64,000 bases of DNA from Agrococcus sp. SL85 (GTDB lineage Bacteria > Actinomycetota > Actinomycetes > Actinomycetales > Microbacteriaceae): NCBI RefSeq assembly GCF_026625845.1, contig NZ_CP113066.1, positions 496,001-560,000 of the forward strand. Reading direction: 5' to 3'. The position numbers and the translations under genes were made by a program. Positions 29,178 to 38,238 of the stretch are shown one piece after another (the first letter of the stretch is position 1; the number at the start of each line of letters is the position of its first letter). The notes beneath the pieces were generated by a model. It did no database searches and had not been told where the DNA came from. It saw only the letters and a list, made by a program, of their open reading frames with translations.

Positions 29178-29541
29178 TGCTCTTGATCTCCTTGCCCGAC
29201 TTCGTCGCGACGCGGACCTTCGTCGTGGTCGAGACGCCGTTCTTCTCGGTCGTCGTGACCTCGCGGCGGACGCGCGTGGGCTTCTTGCTCTCGGGGTCGA
29301 CGAGCGCGACGTTCGAGATGTGGATCGAGGCCTCGTGGGTCTCGATGCCGCCCGTGCGGGTGCCGCGGCTCGTCTGGCCGACCTTGATGTGCTTCGTGAC
29401 GAGGTTCACGCCCTCGACGATGACGCGGTCGCGGTCCGTGAGGACCTCGAGCACGCGGCCCGTCTTGCCGCGGTCGCCGCCGCGCGACTGGCGCGCGCCT
29501 GCGATGACGACGACGAGGTCGCCCTTCTTGATGCTGGCCAT
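29170..29541 (-). CDS. rplX: 50S ribosomal protein L24
   Basis: Assembly initiator of the large subunit. The 123-residue product has the KOW-type start [20 protein letters not shown] and [20 protein letters not shown]. The C-terminal half [20 protein letters not shown] is slightly longer than in E. coli, as in other actinobacteria. Three bases separate it from rplN. Confidence 0.97.
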   Translation of the reverse strand: MASIKKGDLVVVIAGARQSRGGDRGKTGRVLEVLTDRDRVIVEGVNLVTKHIKVGQTSRGTRTGGIETHEASIHISNVALVDPESKKPTRVRREVTTTEKNGVSTTTKVRVATKSGKEIKSND

Positions 29542-29544
29542 GGG

Positions 29545-29913
29545 TCAGATCACCTCCGGTGCGAGCGACACGATCTTCATGAACCGCTTGTCGCGGAGCT
29601 CGCGGCCGACCGGGCCGAAGATGCGCGTGCCGCGGGGGTCGCCGTCGTTCTTCAGGATGACGGCGGCGTTCTCGTCGAACTTGATGTACGAGCCGTCGGG
29701 ACGACGGGTCGACTTCACGGTGCGGACGATGACGGCCTTGACCACATCGCCCTTCTTGACGGCGCCGCCGGGGATGGCGTCCTTGACCGTGGCCACGATG
29801 GTGTCGCCGAGGCCGGCGTAACGACGGCCGGAGCCGCCGAGCACGCGGATGGTCAGGAGCTGCTTGGCGCCGGTGTTGTCGGCGACCTTGACGCGGGATT
29901 CCTGCTGGATCAT
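29545..29913 (-). CDS. rplN: 50S ribosomal protein L14
   Basis: Contacts 16S rRNA in an inter-subunit bridge. The 122-residue product matches the family throughout: [40 protein letters not shown] and [20 protein letters not shown]. First gene of the spc block here, 25 bp after rpsQ. Confidence 0.98.
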   Translation of the reverse strand: MIQQESRVKVADNTGAKQLLTIRVLGGSGRRYAGLGDTIVATVKDAIPGGAVKKGDVVKAVIVRTVKSTRRPDGSYIKFDENAAVILKNDGDPRGTRIFGPVGRELRDKRFMKIVSLAPEVI

Positions 29914-29938
29914 CTTGGATCTCCTTCGAGGCCGAGGC

Positions 29939-30220
29939 CTACTTGGCCTTCTCGAGGATCTCGACGAGGCGCCAGCGCTTGGTGGCGCTCGTCGGGCGCG
30001 TCTCGGCGATCAGCACGCGGTCGCCGATGCCGGCTGCGTTCTGCTCGTCGTGCGCCTTGACCTTCGACGACTGGCGGATGACCTTGCCGTAGAGGGGGTG
30101 CTTGACGCGGTCCTCGACCTCGACGACGACGGTCTTGTCCATCTTGTCGGAGACGACGTAGCCGATGCGGGACTTGCGGTACCCGCGCTGCACGGCGTCC
30201 GTGTTCTGCTCGGTGGCCAT
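29939..30220 (-). CDS. rpsQ: 30S ribosomal protein S17
   Basis: Early-binding small-subunit protein with an OB fold. The 93-residue product has [40 protein letters not shown] and [20 protein letters not shown]. Its start overlaps the rpmC stop as TGATG. Confidence 0.97.
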   Translation of the reverse strand: MATEQNTDAVQRGYRKSRIGYVVSDKMDKTVVVEVEDRVKHPLYGKVIRQSSKVKAHDEQNAAGIGDRVLIAETRPTSATKRWRLVEILEKAK

Positions 30221-30519
30221 CAGTTCTCCTCGGCCTTCTCGGCCTCGTCGGCCTTCTTGGACTTCTTCTTGGCCGCGGGCTTCTCGACGGGCGCCGGCGA
30301 GGCGCTGATGCCGAGCTCGCGCTCGCGGATCACGGTGTAGAGGCGCGCGATGTCGCGCTTCACGGCGCGCAGGCGGCCGTGCGACTCCAGCTGACCGGTG
30401 GCCGACTGGAAGCGCAGGTTGAACAGCTCCTCCTTGGCCCGCTTCAGCTCGACGACGAGACGCTCGTCGTCCATGGTGGCGAGCTCACCGGGCAGGAGCT
30501 CCTTGGAACCGATCGCCAT
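30220..30519 (-). CDS. rpmC: 50S ribosomal protein L29 with charged tail
   Basis: Lies at the peptide exit and helps dock trigger factor and SRP. The helical hairpin core spans residues of about 10-75 ([39 protein letters not shown]). The last 25 residues ([20 protein letters not shown]) are a Lys/Glu-rich extension, making it 99 residues against about 65 in E. coli. It overlaps rplP as TAATG. Confidence 0.97.
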   Translation of the reverse strand: MAIGSKELLPGELATMDDERLVVELKRAKEELFNLRFQSATGQLESHGRLRAVKRDIARLYTVIRERELGISASPAPVEKPAAKKKSKKADEAEKAEEN

Positions 30520-30938
30520 TATGCGTCAGCCTCCTCGCGCTTGATGATGCGTGCCTTGAGCGGCAGCTTGTGGATGGCGCGCTGCATGGCCTCGCGCGCG
30601 AGCTCCTCGTTCACGCCGGCGACCTCGAAGAGGACGCGACCCGGCTTGACGTTGGCGACCCACCACTCGGGCGAGCCCTTGCCGGAGCCCATGCGGGTCT
30701 CAGCGGGCTTCTTGGTGAGCGGACGGTCGGGGTAGATGTTGATCCACACCTTGCCGCCACGCTTGATGTGGCGGGTCATGGCGATACGAGCGGCCTCGAT
30801 CTGGCGGTTCGTGACGTACGCAGGCGTGAGCGCCTGGATGCCGAACTCGCCGAAGTTGACCTTCGTGCCGCCAGTGGCCTGGCCGCTGCGCTTCGGGTGG
30901 TGCTGCTTGCGGTGCTTGACTCGACGGGGGATGAGCAT
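30519..30938 (-). CDS. rplP: 50S ribosomal protein L16
   Basis: Organises the A-site region of the large subunit. The 139-residue product starts [20 protein letters not shown] at ATG 30938 and has [20 protein letters not shown], the [20 protein letters not shown] loop and [19 protein letters not shown]. The upstream open frame is a shadow of rpsC, whose stop it overlaps (TAATG). Confidence 0.98.
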   Translation of the reverse strand: MLIPRRVKHRKQHHPKRSGQATGGTKVNFGEFGIQALTPAYVTNRQIEAARIAMTRHIKRGGKVWINIYPDRPLTKKPAETRMGSGKGSPEWWVANVKPGRVLFEVAGVNEELAREAMQRAIHKLPLKARIIKREEADA

Positions 30939-31672
30939 TACGCCTTGCCTCCTGCTGCGGCCGCGTCGTCGCGACGGGGACCCCGACGCTCGCGCTGCGG
31001 CTTCTGGTTCGCCTGCTCGCGGGCAAGCTCGCGGTTGGTGAGCTCGCCGTTGTAGATCCAGACCTTCACGCCGATGCGGCCGAACGTCGTCTTGGCCTCG
31101 TAGAAGCCGTAGTCGATGTTCGAGCGGAGCGTGTGCAGGGGCACGCGGCCCTCGCGGTAGGACTCGCTGCGGCTCATCTCGGCGCCGCCGAGACGGCCCG
31201 AGACCTGGATCTTCACGCCCTTGGCGCCGGCGCGCTGCGCCGACTGGAGGCCCTTGCGCATGGCACGGCGGAACGCCACGCGAGCGCTGAGCTGCTCCGC
31301 GATGCCCTGGGCGACGAGCTGGGCCGAGCCCTCGGGGTTCTTGACCTCGAGGATGTTCAGCTGGATCTGCTTGCCCGTGAGCTTCTCGAGGTCGCCGCGG
31401 ATGCGCTCGGCCTCGGCGCCGCGGCGGCCGATCACGATGCCCGGACGGGCGGTGTGGATGTCGACGCGGACGCGGTCGCGGGTGCGCTCGATCTCGATGC
31501 GGGCGACGCCGGCGCGGTCGAGGCTCGTCGTGAGCATCCGGCGGATGCGGACGTCCTCGGCGACGTAGTCGGCGTAGCGCTGCCCGGGCTTGGTCGACTC
31601 GGCGAACCAGCGCGACACGTGGTCGGTGGTGATGCCGAGGCGGAAGCCGTACGGGTTGACCTTCTGTCCCAT
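30938..31672 (-). CDS. rpsC: 30S ribosomal protein S3
   Basis: Forms part of the mRNA entry tunnel. The 244-residue product has [20 protein letters not shown], the KH-domain loop [20 protein letters not shown] and the C-terminal [20 protein letters not shown] domain. A basic, Ala-rich tail ends it. Its start overlaps the rplV stop (TAATG). Confidence 0.98.
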   Translation of the reverse strand: MGQKVNPYGFRLGITTDHVSRWFAESTKPGQRYADYVAEDVRIRRMLTTSLDRAGVARIEIERTRDRVRVDIHTARPGIVIGRRGAEAERIRGDLEKLTGKQIQLNILEVKNPEGSAQLVAQGIAEQLSARVAFRRAMRKGLQSAQRAGAKGVKIQVSGRLGGAEMSRSESYREGRVPLHTLRSNIDYGFYEAKTTFGRIGVKVWIYNGELTNRELAREQANQKPQRERRGPRRDDAAAAGGKA

Positions 31673-32040
31673 TACTTCTCGTCCTCCGTGGTCGGCGTCG
31701 CGAGCACGACGGTGATGTGGCTGGTCCGCTTGTTGATGCGGAACGCACGACCCTGCGCGCGCGGCTGGAACCGCTTGAGCGTGGTGCCCTCGTCGACGAA
31801 GATGCGCGACACGTAGAGGTCGCTGTCGTCGAGGAACTCGTTCGTCGCGTCGGCCTTGACCCGGGCGTTCGCCATCGCCGAGGCGACGAGCTTGTAGACC
31901 GGCTCCGAGGCGCCCTGCGGGGCGAACTTGAGGATCGCGAGGGCCTCCTCGGCCTGCTTGCCGCGGATCATGTCGACGACGCGGCGGGCCTTCTGAGGGG
32001 TCACGCGGATGTGACGAACGCGAGCGATCGACTCAACCAT
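31672..32040 (-). CDS. rplV: 50S ribosomal protein L22
   Basis: Its beta hairpin lines the exit tunnel near the macrolide site. The 122-residue product has [40 protein letters not shown] and the hairpin [20 protein letters not shown], which is intact, with no macrolide-resistance type indel visible. Confidence 0.97.
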   Translation of the reverse strand: MVESIARVRHIRVTPQKARRVVDMIRGKQAEEALAILKFAPQGASEPVYKLVASAMANARVKADATNEFLDDSDLYVSRIFVDEGTTLKRFQPRAQGRAFRINKRTSHITVVLATPTTEDEK

Positions 32041-32067
32041 TGCCTTCTCCTTCTTCCGTCACCGCGC

Positions 32068-32349
32068 TTAGCGGCGACGGCCCTTCTTGTCGTCCTTCAC
32101 GTGACCGCGGAAGGTGCGGGTGGGCGCGAACTCGCCCAGCTTGTGGCCGACCATCGTCTCGGTGACGAAGACCGGGATGTGCTTGCGGCCGTCGTGCACG
32201 GCGATCGTGTGGCCGAGCATGGCCGGGACGATCATCGAGCGGCGCGACCACGTCTTGATGACGTTCTTGCTGCCGGCCTCGTTCTGGCGAACCACCTTGG
32301 TGAGGAGGTGGTCGTCGACGAACGGACCCTTCTTGAGGCTGCGGGGCAT
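32068..32349 (-). CDS. rpsS: 30S ribosomal protein S19
   Basis: Head protein of the small subunit that pairs with S13. The 93-residue product has [40 protein letters not shown] and [20 protein letters not shown]. It lies 12 bp after rplB. Confidence 0.98.
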   Translation of the reverse strand: MPRSLKKGPFVDDHLLTKVVRQNEAGSKNVIKTWSRRSMIVPAMLGHTIAVHDGRKHIPVFVTETMVGHKLGEFAPTRTFRGHVKDDKKGRRR

Positions 32350-32361
32350 CGGACTCTCCTA

Positions 32362-33201
32362 CTAGCGCTTCTTCTTGCCGGTCGGGCGGCGGCGGACGAT
32401 GAGCTTGTCGCTCGGCTTGTTCGGCCGGCGGGTGCGGCCCTCGGCCTGGCCCCAGGGGGAGACGGGGTGGCGGCCACCGCTCGTCTTGCCCTCGCCACCA
32501 CCGTGCGGGTGGTCGACCGGGTTCATCGCGACACCGCGGACCGTCGGGCGGACGCCCAGCCAGCGCTTGCGGCCGGCCTTGCCCCAGTTGATGTTCGACT
32601 GCTCGGCGTTGCCGACCTCGCCGACCGTCGCGCGGCAGCGCGCGTCGACGTTGCGGATCTCGCCCGACGGCAGGCGGAGCTGCGCGTAGGGGCCGTCCTT
32701 CGCGACGAGGCGCACCGAGGCGCCCGCCGAGCGGGCCAGCTTCGCGCCACCGCCCGGGCGGAGCTCGATCGCGTGCACGACCGTACCCGTCGGGATGTTG
32801 CGGAGCGGGAGGTTGTTGCCCGGCTTGATGTCGGCGCCGGCGCCCGACTCCACCACGTCGCCCTGCTTGAGCTTGTTGGGCGCGATGATGTAGCGCTTCG
32901 TGCCGTCCTCGAAGTGCAGGAGCGCGATGCGCGCCGTGCGGTTCGGGTCGTACTCGATGTGGGCGACGCGAGCGTTCACGCCGTCCTTGTCGTTGCGCTT
33001 GAAGTCGATGACGCGGTACTGGCGCTTGTGACCGCCACCGATGTGGCGGGTCGTGATGCGACCGGTGTTGTTGCGGCCACCCGTCTTGGGGAGCGGGCGG
33101 AGCAGCGACTTCTCGGGCGTCGAGCGCGTGATCTCAGCGAAGTCGGCGACCGACGAGCCACGACGACCGGGGGTCGTCGGCTTGTACTTGCGAATAGCCA
33201 T
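32362..33201 (-). CDS. rplB: 50S ribosomal protein L2
   Basis: Essential for subunit joining and peptidyl transferase structure. The 279-residue product has [20 protein letters not shown], the RNA-binding core [20 protein letters not shown], and the functional loop [20 protein letters not shown] with the conserved His near the catalytic centre. Normal length. Confidence 0.98.
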   Translation of the reverse strand: MAIRKYKPTTPGRRGSSVADFAEITRSTPEKSLLRPLPKTGGRNNTGRITTRHIGGGHKRQYRVIDFKRNDKDGVNARVAHIEYDPNRTARIALLHFEDGTKRYIIAPNKLKQGDVVESGAGADIKPGNNLPLRNIPTGTVVHAIELRPGGGAKLARSAGASVRLVAKDGPYAQLRLPSGEIRNVDARCRATVGEVGNAEQSNINWGKAGRKRWLGVRPTVRGVAMNPVDHPHGGGEGKTSGGRHPVSPWGQAEGRTRRPNKPSDKLIVRRRPTGKKKR

Positions 33202-33220
33202 GATGCGTTTCCTTCAGTCC

Positions 33221-33520
33221 TCAGCCGACAGCCGTGAAGATGTCGATCGAGCCCGACTTCAGCTTCACGATCGCGCGCTTGGTGTCCTTGCGCTTGCCGA
33301 TGCCGAAGCGAGTGCGACGGGTCTTGCCGTTGCGGTTGAGCGTGTTGACGCGAGCCACCTTGACGCCGAAGATCTTCTCGATCGCGAGCTTGATCTCGGT
33401 CTTCGAGGCGCGCGTGTCGACCTCGAACGTGTAGCTGCCCATGTCGATGAGCGCGTAGCTCTTCTCCGACACGATCGGGCGGATGATGATGTCGCGAGGG
33501 TCCTTGTTGATGCCGCTCAT
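33221..33520 (-). CDS. rplW: 50S ribosomal protein L23
   Basis: Docking site for trigger factor and SRP at the tunnel exit. The 99-residue product starts [20 protein letters not shown] at 33520 and has [20 protein letters not shown] and [20 protein letters not shown]. Its start overlaps the rplD stop (TGATG); the longer open frame upstream is a shadow. Confidence 0.97.
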   Translation of the reverse strand: MSGINKDPRDIIIRPIVSEKSYALIDMGSYTFEVDTRASKTEIKLAIEKIFGVKVARVNTLNRNGKTRRTRFGIGKRKDTKRAIVKLKSGSIDIFTAVG

Positions 33521-34173
33521 CACTGGTCCTTGTCTGCCTTGGTGCCGGTCTTCGCGGCGACGAACGCCTCGTAGGCGGCCTTCGAGAACACGATGTCGTC
33601 GCTCACGAGCACGTCGTAGGCGTTGAGCTGGTCCCACGTGATGACGTGGACCTGCGGGAGGTTGCGCACCGAGAGGAACGCGGTCTCCTCGACGCGGTCG
33701 AGGACCACGAGGACGTTCTTCGCGATGCCGAGCGTGCCGAGCAGCTCGACGGCGGTGCGCGTCTTGGGCGTCTCGCCCGAGACGAGCGACTCGACGACGT
33801 GCAGGCGGCCGCCGCGGGCGCGGTCGGACAGCGAGCCGAGGAGCGCCGCAGCGATCATCTTCTTGGGGGTGCGCTGCGAGTAGTCGCGCGGCACGGGCCC
33901 GTGGACGATGCCACCGCCGGTGTGCTCGGGGGCGCGGATCGAGCCCTGGCGGCTGCGACCGGTGCCCTTCTGCTTGAAGGGCTTGCGGCCCGAGCCGGAG
34001 ACCTCGCCGCGACCCTTGGTCTTGTGCGTGCCCTGGCGCGCCGCGGCGAGCTGGGCGACGACGACCTGGTGGATCAGCGGCACGTTGGTCTGGACGTCGA
34101 AGAGGCTGGCGGGCAGCTCGACCGAGCCGGCCTGCTTGCCGTCGGCGTCGTGGATGGCGACCTGGGTGGTCAT
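33520..34173 (-). CDS. rplD: 50S ribosomal protein L4
   Basis: Tunnel-lining protein; in E. coli it also represses the S10 operon. The 217-residue product has [20 protein letters not shown], the tunnel loop [20 protein letters not shown] and [19 protein letters not shown]. Two bases separate it from rplC. Confidence 0.97.
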   Translation of the reverse strand: MTTQVAIHDADGKQAGSVELPASLFDVQTNVPLIHQVVVAQLAAARQGTHKTKGRGEVSGSGRKPFKQKGTGRSRQGSIRAPEHTGGGIVHGPVPRDYSQRTPKKMIAAALLGSLSDRARGGRLHVVESLVSGETPKTRTAVELLGTLGIAKNVLVVLDRVEETAFLSVRNLPQVHVITWDQLNAYDVLVSDDIVFSKAAYEAFVAAKTGTKADKDQ

Positions 34174-34175
34174 GC

Positions 34176-34826
34176 TCAGGCTCCCTTCACAGCGGTGCGG
34201 ACGAACACGAGTCGGCCGCGGGCACCGGGGACGGCGCCCTTGACGAGGATGAGGCCCTGCTCGACGTCGACCGAGTGGACCGTGAGGTTGAGCACCGAAA
34301 CGCGCGCGCCACCCATGCGGCCGGCCATGCGCATGCCGCGGAAGACGCGGCTGGGCGTGGCCGAGGCGCCGATGGAGCCCGGCTTGCGGTGGTTGCGGTG
34401 CGCACCGTGCGACGCGGAGACGCCCGCGAAGTTGTGGCGCTTCATGACACCGGCGAAGCCCTTGCCCTTGGAGGTGCCGACGACGTCGACCTTCTGACCC
34501 GGGGCGAACAGGTCGACCGCGAGCTCCTGGCCGAGCTCGTACTCGGCGGCGTTGGCGGTGCGGACCTCGGTGAGGTGGCGGCGGGGCGTGACGCCGGCGG
34601 CGTCGAAGTGGCCCGCGGCGGGCTTGTTGACCTTGCGCGGGTCGATCTGGCCGGCGGCGATCTGGATGGCTGCGTAGCCGTCCTTCTCAGCGGTGCGGAT
34701 CTGCGTGACCACGTTCGGCGTGATCTCGAGCACCGTGACGGGGACGAGCTTGTTCTGCTCGTCCCAGACCTGGGTCATCCCGAGCTTCGTGCCGAGCAGG
34801 CCGCGAGTCGTCGTGATCTTCGACAT
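34176..34826 (-). CDS. rplC: 50S ribosomal protein L3
   Basis: One of the first proteins bound in 50S assembly; a loop reaches the peptidyl transferase centre. The 216-residue product has [40 protein letters not shown] and [20 protein letters not shown]. It lies 8 bp after rpsJ. Confidence 0.98.
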   Translation of the reverse strand: MSKITTTRGLLGTKLGMTQVWDEQNKLVPVTVLEITPNVVTQIRTAEKDGYAAIQIAAGQIDPRKVNKPAAGHFDAAGVTPRRHLTEVRTANAAEYELGQELAVDLFAPGQKVDVVGTSKGKGFAGVMKRHNFAGVSASHGAHRNHRKPGSIGASATPSRVFRGMRMAGRMGGARVSVLNLTVHSVDVEQGLILVKGAVPGARGRLVFVRTAVKGA

Positions 34827-34834
34827 GGCGTTCC

Positions 34835-35143
34835 TTAGAGCTTGATCTCGATGTTGACGTCAGCGGGCAGGTCGAGGCGCATGAGCGAGTCGACGGCCTT
34901 GGGCGTCGGGTCGATGATGTCGATGAGTCGCTTGTGCGTGCGCTTCTCGAAGTGCTCGCGGCTGTCCTTGTACTTGTGAGGGGAACGGATCACCACGACC
35001 ACGTTCTTCTCGGTCGGCAGCGGCACCGGGCCCACCACCGTCGCGCCCGCACGGGTCACGGTGTCGACGATCTTGCGCGCCGACGAGTCGATGACCTCGT
35101 GGTCGTACGACTTCAGTCGGATGCGGATCTTCTGTCCCGCCAT
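34835..35143 (-). CDS. rpsJ: 30S ribosomal protein S10
   Basis: Head protein that also serves as NusE in transcription antitermination. The 102-residue product starts [20 protein letters not shown] at 35143 and has [20 protein letters not shown] and [20 protein letters not shown]. First gene of the S10 operon, with a leader of more than 200 nt. Confidence 0.98.
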   Translation of the reverse strand: MAGQKIRIRLKSYDHEVIDSSARKIVDTVTRAGATVVGPVPLPTEKNVVVVIRSPHKYKDSREHFEKRTHKRLIDIIDPTPKAVDSLMRLDLPADVNIEIKL

Positions 35144-35508
35144 GGCTGACTCCATCTCCTGTCGACGCAGCCGGGGGTCCGGCTGCTCGCAACGCACTCT
35201 CGAGTGCACCGCTGTTCTTCTGTCAATGCCCCGGAGGGCGCGCACCTCGGCAGGGCGCGGACGTGCCGCGCTCGGCTTCGGTGAAGTTCGTGTCAAGCTG
35301 CCCGCGGCCCAGGACCGTGATCGTCCTGTGCACTGCCAGAGCAGTGAGCGGCGCGCAGGGCGCCGCGTTTGCAACCTGACGATTCTCGCACGCGTCCGCA
35401 TGCCCGTGCAACCCGGGCGTGTCGCGCCGGCTGCCCAGTGCTGGCGCGGCGATCGGGATGCCGACGGCGGCTCGGGAGCGATGCCGCGCCCTGGGTATCG
35501 TCGCACGC
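35144..35508. promoter_or_regulatory. Divergent control region between rpsJ and hutG
   Basis: 365 bp without a gene. Near rpsJ it holds two stem-loops: GCAGCCGG with CCGGCTGC at 35167-35186, and the short inverted repeat GCACTC-TC-GAGTGC at 35194-35207. These could form an S10-leader structure of the kind L4 recognises in other bacteria, but no equivalent is established for this group. Two TTGACA hexamers on the minus strand (35226 and 35296) lack a -10 at 17-18 bp. The upstream part must also hold the hutG promoter, which I could not identify. Confidence 0.5.
35382..35411 (-). promoter_or_regulatory. Possible S10 operon promoter
   Basis: On the minus strand TTGCAC (35411-35406) and GAGAAT (35387-35382) are 18 bp apart, the same spacer as at rplM, infA and rpsL. 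The hexamers are weaker than in those three, so this is tentative. The leader would be about 235 nt. Confidence 0.4.
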
Positions 35509-36405
35509 ATGAGCCTCCCCCTCGACCCCAGCTGGCCGCGCGCCGGCGCCTGGCCCGCGCTCGACGAGGTCGAGGGCGACCTCGACGCCGTGCTGCTCGG
35601 CATCGGCACCCACGCGACCTCGATCAGCGCCACCGCCGCGCACACGACGCCGCCCGCCGTCCGCGAGGCGCTGCGGCGCTCCTCCCCTTCGCCGCGGGCG
35701 CGCGCGGGCTCGACGGGCTGCTGGTCGCCGACGCGGGCGACGCCGCCGACCCGGACGGCGACGAGGAGGGCGCCGCCGCGCTCGTCGCCCGCGCCGCCGG
35801 GCGCGCGCGGCTCGTGCTCGCGATCGGGGGCGACAACGCGTGCACGGTGCCCGCGGCGCTCGGCGCCTGGGGCGACGCGATCGGCACCGCGGGGCTCATC
35901 ACGATCGACGCGCACCACGACCTGCGCGACGGCCGCAGCAACGGCTCGCCCGTGCGGCGGCTGCTCGAGGCGGGCCTCGACGGCACACGCGTGGTGCAGA
36001 TCGGCATCCAGGACTTCGCGAACTCGCGCGCCTATGCCGAGCGCGCCGCCGAGGCCGGGATCACGGTGATCCCGCGCGACGCGTGCGAGGAGGCCCCGAT
36101 GGCGGCGATCGCCGAGCGCGCGATCGCCATCGCCGGCGCGGCGGGCGGGCCGATCCACGTCGACGTCGACGTCGACGCGTGCGACCGCGCGGCGGCGCCC
36201 GGCTGCCCCGCCTCGGTGCCGGGCGGCCTGAGCGCCTGGCAGGCTGCGCGCGCTCGTGCGCGCCCTCGCGGCGGCGCCCGGCGTCCGCTCGCTCGACCTC
36301 GCCGAGGTCGACGCCTCGGCCGACGCGCCGGACGGCCGCACCGTGCGCCTCGCGGCGCTGTGCGTGCTCGAGGCCCTCGCGGGCCTCGCCTCGCGCAGCG
36401 CCTGA
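35509..36405 (+). CDS. hutG: Formimidoylglutamase-like ureohydrolase, two compensating frame breaks
   Basis: Arginase/agmatinase-fold enzyme, here most likely the last histidine-utilisation step (formimidoylglutamate to glutamate plus formamide) because hutI, hutU and hutH lie nearby. From ATG 35509 the frame reads [20 protein letters not shown] to [10 protein letters not shown]. It needs one base more near 35680-35689 and one fewer near 36243, which restores the original frame to the TGA at 36405. Read this way it has about 298 residues and Mn-site motifs [35 protein letters not shown] and [20 protein letters not shown]. The first motif has GGDN where most of the superfamily has GGDH. Two compensating indels point to sequencing error or a very recent lesion. 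Agmatinase is the alternative. Confidence 0.75.
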
Positions 36406-36412
36406 GCGCGGC

Positions 36413-37528
36413 TCAGAGCCCGCGCATCGTGAACGAGGCGGCGAGCAGTCGCCGCGCCGGCGGCGCCGCGAGCGCCCGCACGACCGCGATGCGCGCCGCG
36501 AACCGGGCCTCGCTCGCCGGGGCGCCCATCGCCATGTTCCAGGAGGCGCGGCGCATCGCCCTGCGGGCGCTCGCGCGGCGCGCCCGCGCATAGGCGGCGA
36601 GGGGCGCCGTGCGCCCGGTCGCGAGCACCTCGGCGATCGCGGCCTCGAGCGCGAGCGCGTCGAGCCAGCCGAGGCTCATGCCCTGGCCGCCGATGGGGCT
36701 CACCTCGTGCGCAGCGTCGCCCATGAGCGCGACGCGGCCGCAGGCGAAGCGGTCGGCGAGCCGCTGCCGGGCGACGAACGCGCTCACGGGCGCGTCGTCG
36801 GCGAGCGGCGGCGCCGCGCCCAGCCGCGCCGCGATCGTCGCCCGGAGCGCCTGCGCGTCCATCCCCGCCCCCGGGCCCTCGAGCCGCGCGACCCACCGGC
36901 GCGCGCCGCCGGGCAGCGGGAACGACTCGACGATGCCCTCGGGGTGGAGGTGCAGCATCGCGGCGTCGGCGCGCCCCGTCGCGTCCGGCCCGTCGGCCAT
37001 CGCGTGGTGCGCCTCGCCGGGCACCGCGGTGCTGCCGATGCCGAGCATCCCCCGCATCGGCCCGTGCACCCCGTCGGCCGCGACGACGCAGCGGGCCTCG
37101 ACCGCGGCGCCCTCTGCGACCGCGAGCGCAACGGCGCCACCCGCCTCGGACGCGCCGACCACCTCCGCGCCGAGGCGGAGCGCATCGGGCGCGAGCGCGG
37201 CGAGCCGCTCGCGCAGCATCGCCTCGGTGCGGTGCTGCGGGAGGGCGCGGATGGGGCTGCGGTCGAAGCGCACGGTGCCGAGGTCGATGCCGGGCGCGAG
37301 CGCGAGGCCCTCGCGGATCGCGATCGACTCGTCGCGCACCCGGCCGCCCACGCCGGCGCGGTCGAGCGCGCGCAGGCCCGGCGGGTGGATGCCGATCGCG
37401 CGCGAGCCGCCCGCGGGCGCGGCGCGGCGCTCGAGCACCACGACGTCGAGCGCGCGCTGCGCGAGCAGGCAGCCGAGCAGGAGCCCGGCGGAGCCGCCGC
37501 CGACGATCGCGACGTCGTGCCCGCTCAT
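36413..37528 (-). CDS. FAD-dependent monooxygenase of the type III PKS operon
   Basis: A 371-residue flavoprotein of the aromatic hydroxylase (PHBH-like) or geranylgeranyl-reductase-like group. It has the FAD-binding start VAIVGGGSAGLLLGCLLAQR, the ADGVHGPMR motif in the middle and GRVALMGDAAHEVSPIGGQG near residue 280. It overlaps the methyltransferase stop by 4 bp (ATGA) and is third in an operon headed by a type III polyketide synthase. It probably oxidises the polyketide ring. The same operon type is known in other actinobacteria; the exact product here is not predictable. Confidence 0.85.
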   Translation of the reverse strand: MSGHDVAIVGGGSAGLLLGCLLAQRALDVVVLERRAAPAGGSRAIGIHPPGLRALDRAGVGGRVRDESIAIREGLALAPGIDLGTVRFDRSPIRALPQHRTEAMLRERLAALAPDALRLGAEVVGASEAGGAVALAVAEGAAVEARCVVAADGVHGPMRGMLGIGSTAVPGEAHHAMADGPDATGRADAAMLHLHPEGIVESFPLPGGARRWVARLEGPGAGMDAQALRATIAARLGAAPPLADDAPVSAFVARQRLADRFACGRVALMGDAAHEVSPIGGQGMSLGWLDALALEAAIAEVLATGRTAPLAAYARARRASARRAMRRASWNMAMGAPASEARFAARIAVVRALAAPPARRLLAASFTMRGL

Positions 37529-38235
37529 GGCGCGTGCACGAGCTCGAGGCGCGAGGGCGCGGCGCGCCGCACGCGCCAGCCGGCGGGGGCGGCCGCGGCG
37601 AGCTCGGCCGCCGTCCAGCTGCGGCGGATCGAGGCGAGGCCGTCGGCGCGGATGAAGGAGCCGCGCAGCAGCGTCGGCTCGAGCGGGAGGGTCGCGAGCG
37701 CGAAGCCGAGGTAGCCGAGCCGGGAGCGCTCGATGTCGCGGTGGACGGCCGCGCCGCCGGGCAGCAGGAGCCGCTCGCTCTCGGCGAGGAGCGCACCGAG
37801 CTCCCGCGCCGCGAGGTGGTGCAGCACGTGGTTCGAGACGACGAGGTCGAACCGCTCCCCCGCCGCGACGAGGTCGCCCGATCGCGCCTCGCGCAGCGTC
37901 ACGCCGGGCACGGGATCGAGCGCCCTCGCCCAGGCGATCGCCCGCGGCTCCGGATCGATCGCGACGACCTCGATCGCGATGCCGTCGCGCGCCGCGGCGC
38001 GGGCGAGCCGGCGGGGCAGGTCGGCCCCGCCCGTGCCGACGTCGAGCACCCGCACGGGCCGGCGCGCCCGCACCCGCGGCAGCACCCAGCGGCGGTAGAG
38101 GTCGCCGGGCGCCGAGACCGCGGCGTTGACGAGCCCGAAGCGGGCGTAGGTGCGCGCGAGCGCCTCGGGGTCGCAGGCGGGGTCGTCCATGCGCTCGCGC
38201 AGCCGCGCGTCGCGCTCGCCGAGCCACGCCGTCAC
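37525..38235 (-). CDS. SAM-dependent methyltransferase of the type III PKS operon
   Basis: A 236-residue class I methyltransferase. Motif I is RVLDVGTGGADLPRRLARAA, followed by the acidic VVAIDPEP strand and the post-motif FDLVVSNHVLHHLAARELGA. N-terminal residues 1-60 are helical (ERMDDPACDPEALARTYARF). It lies 3 bp after the polyketide synthase and overlaps the monooxygenase, so it most likely methylates the synthase product. The FAD operon partner and this gene are co-translated. Confidence 0.85.
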   Translation of the reverse strand: MTAWLGERDARLRERMDDPACDPEALARTYARFGLVNAAVSAPGDLYRRWVLPRVRARRPVRVLDVGTGGADLPRRLARAAARDGIAIEVVAIDPEPRAIAWARALDPVPGVTLREARSGDLVAAGERFDLVVSNHVLHHLAARELGALLAESERLLLPGGAAVHRDIERSRLGYLGFALATLPLEPTLLRGSFIRADGLASIRRSWTAAELAAAAPAGWRVRRAAPSRLELVHAP

Positions 38236-38238
38236 CGC

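Noticed and set aside
35221..35296. Two minus-strand TTGACA hexamers 70 bp apart upstream of rpsJ as -35 boxes
   Set aside because: Neither has a TAnnnT-like box at 16-19 bp. I kept only the weaker TTGCAC-N18-GAGAAT as a tentative promoter.
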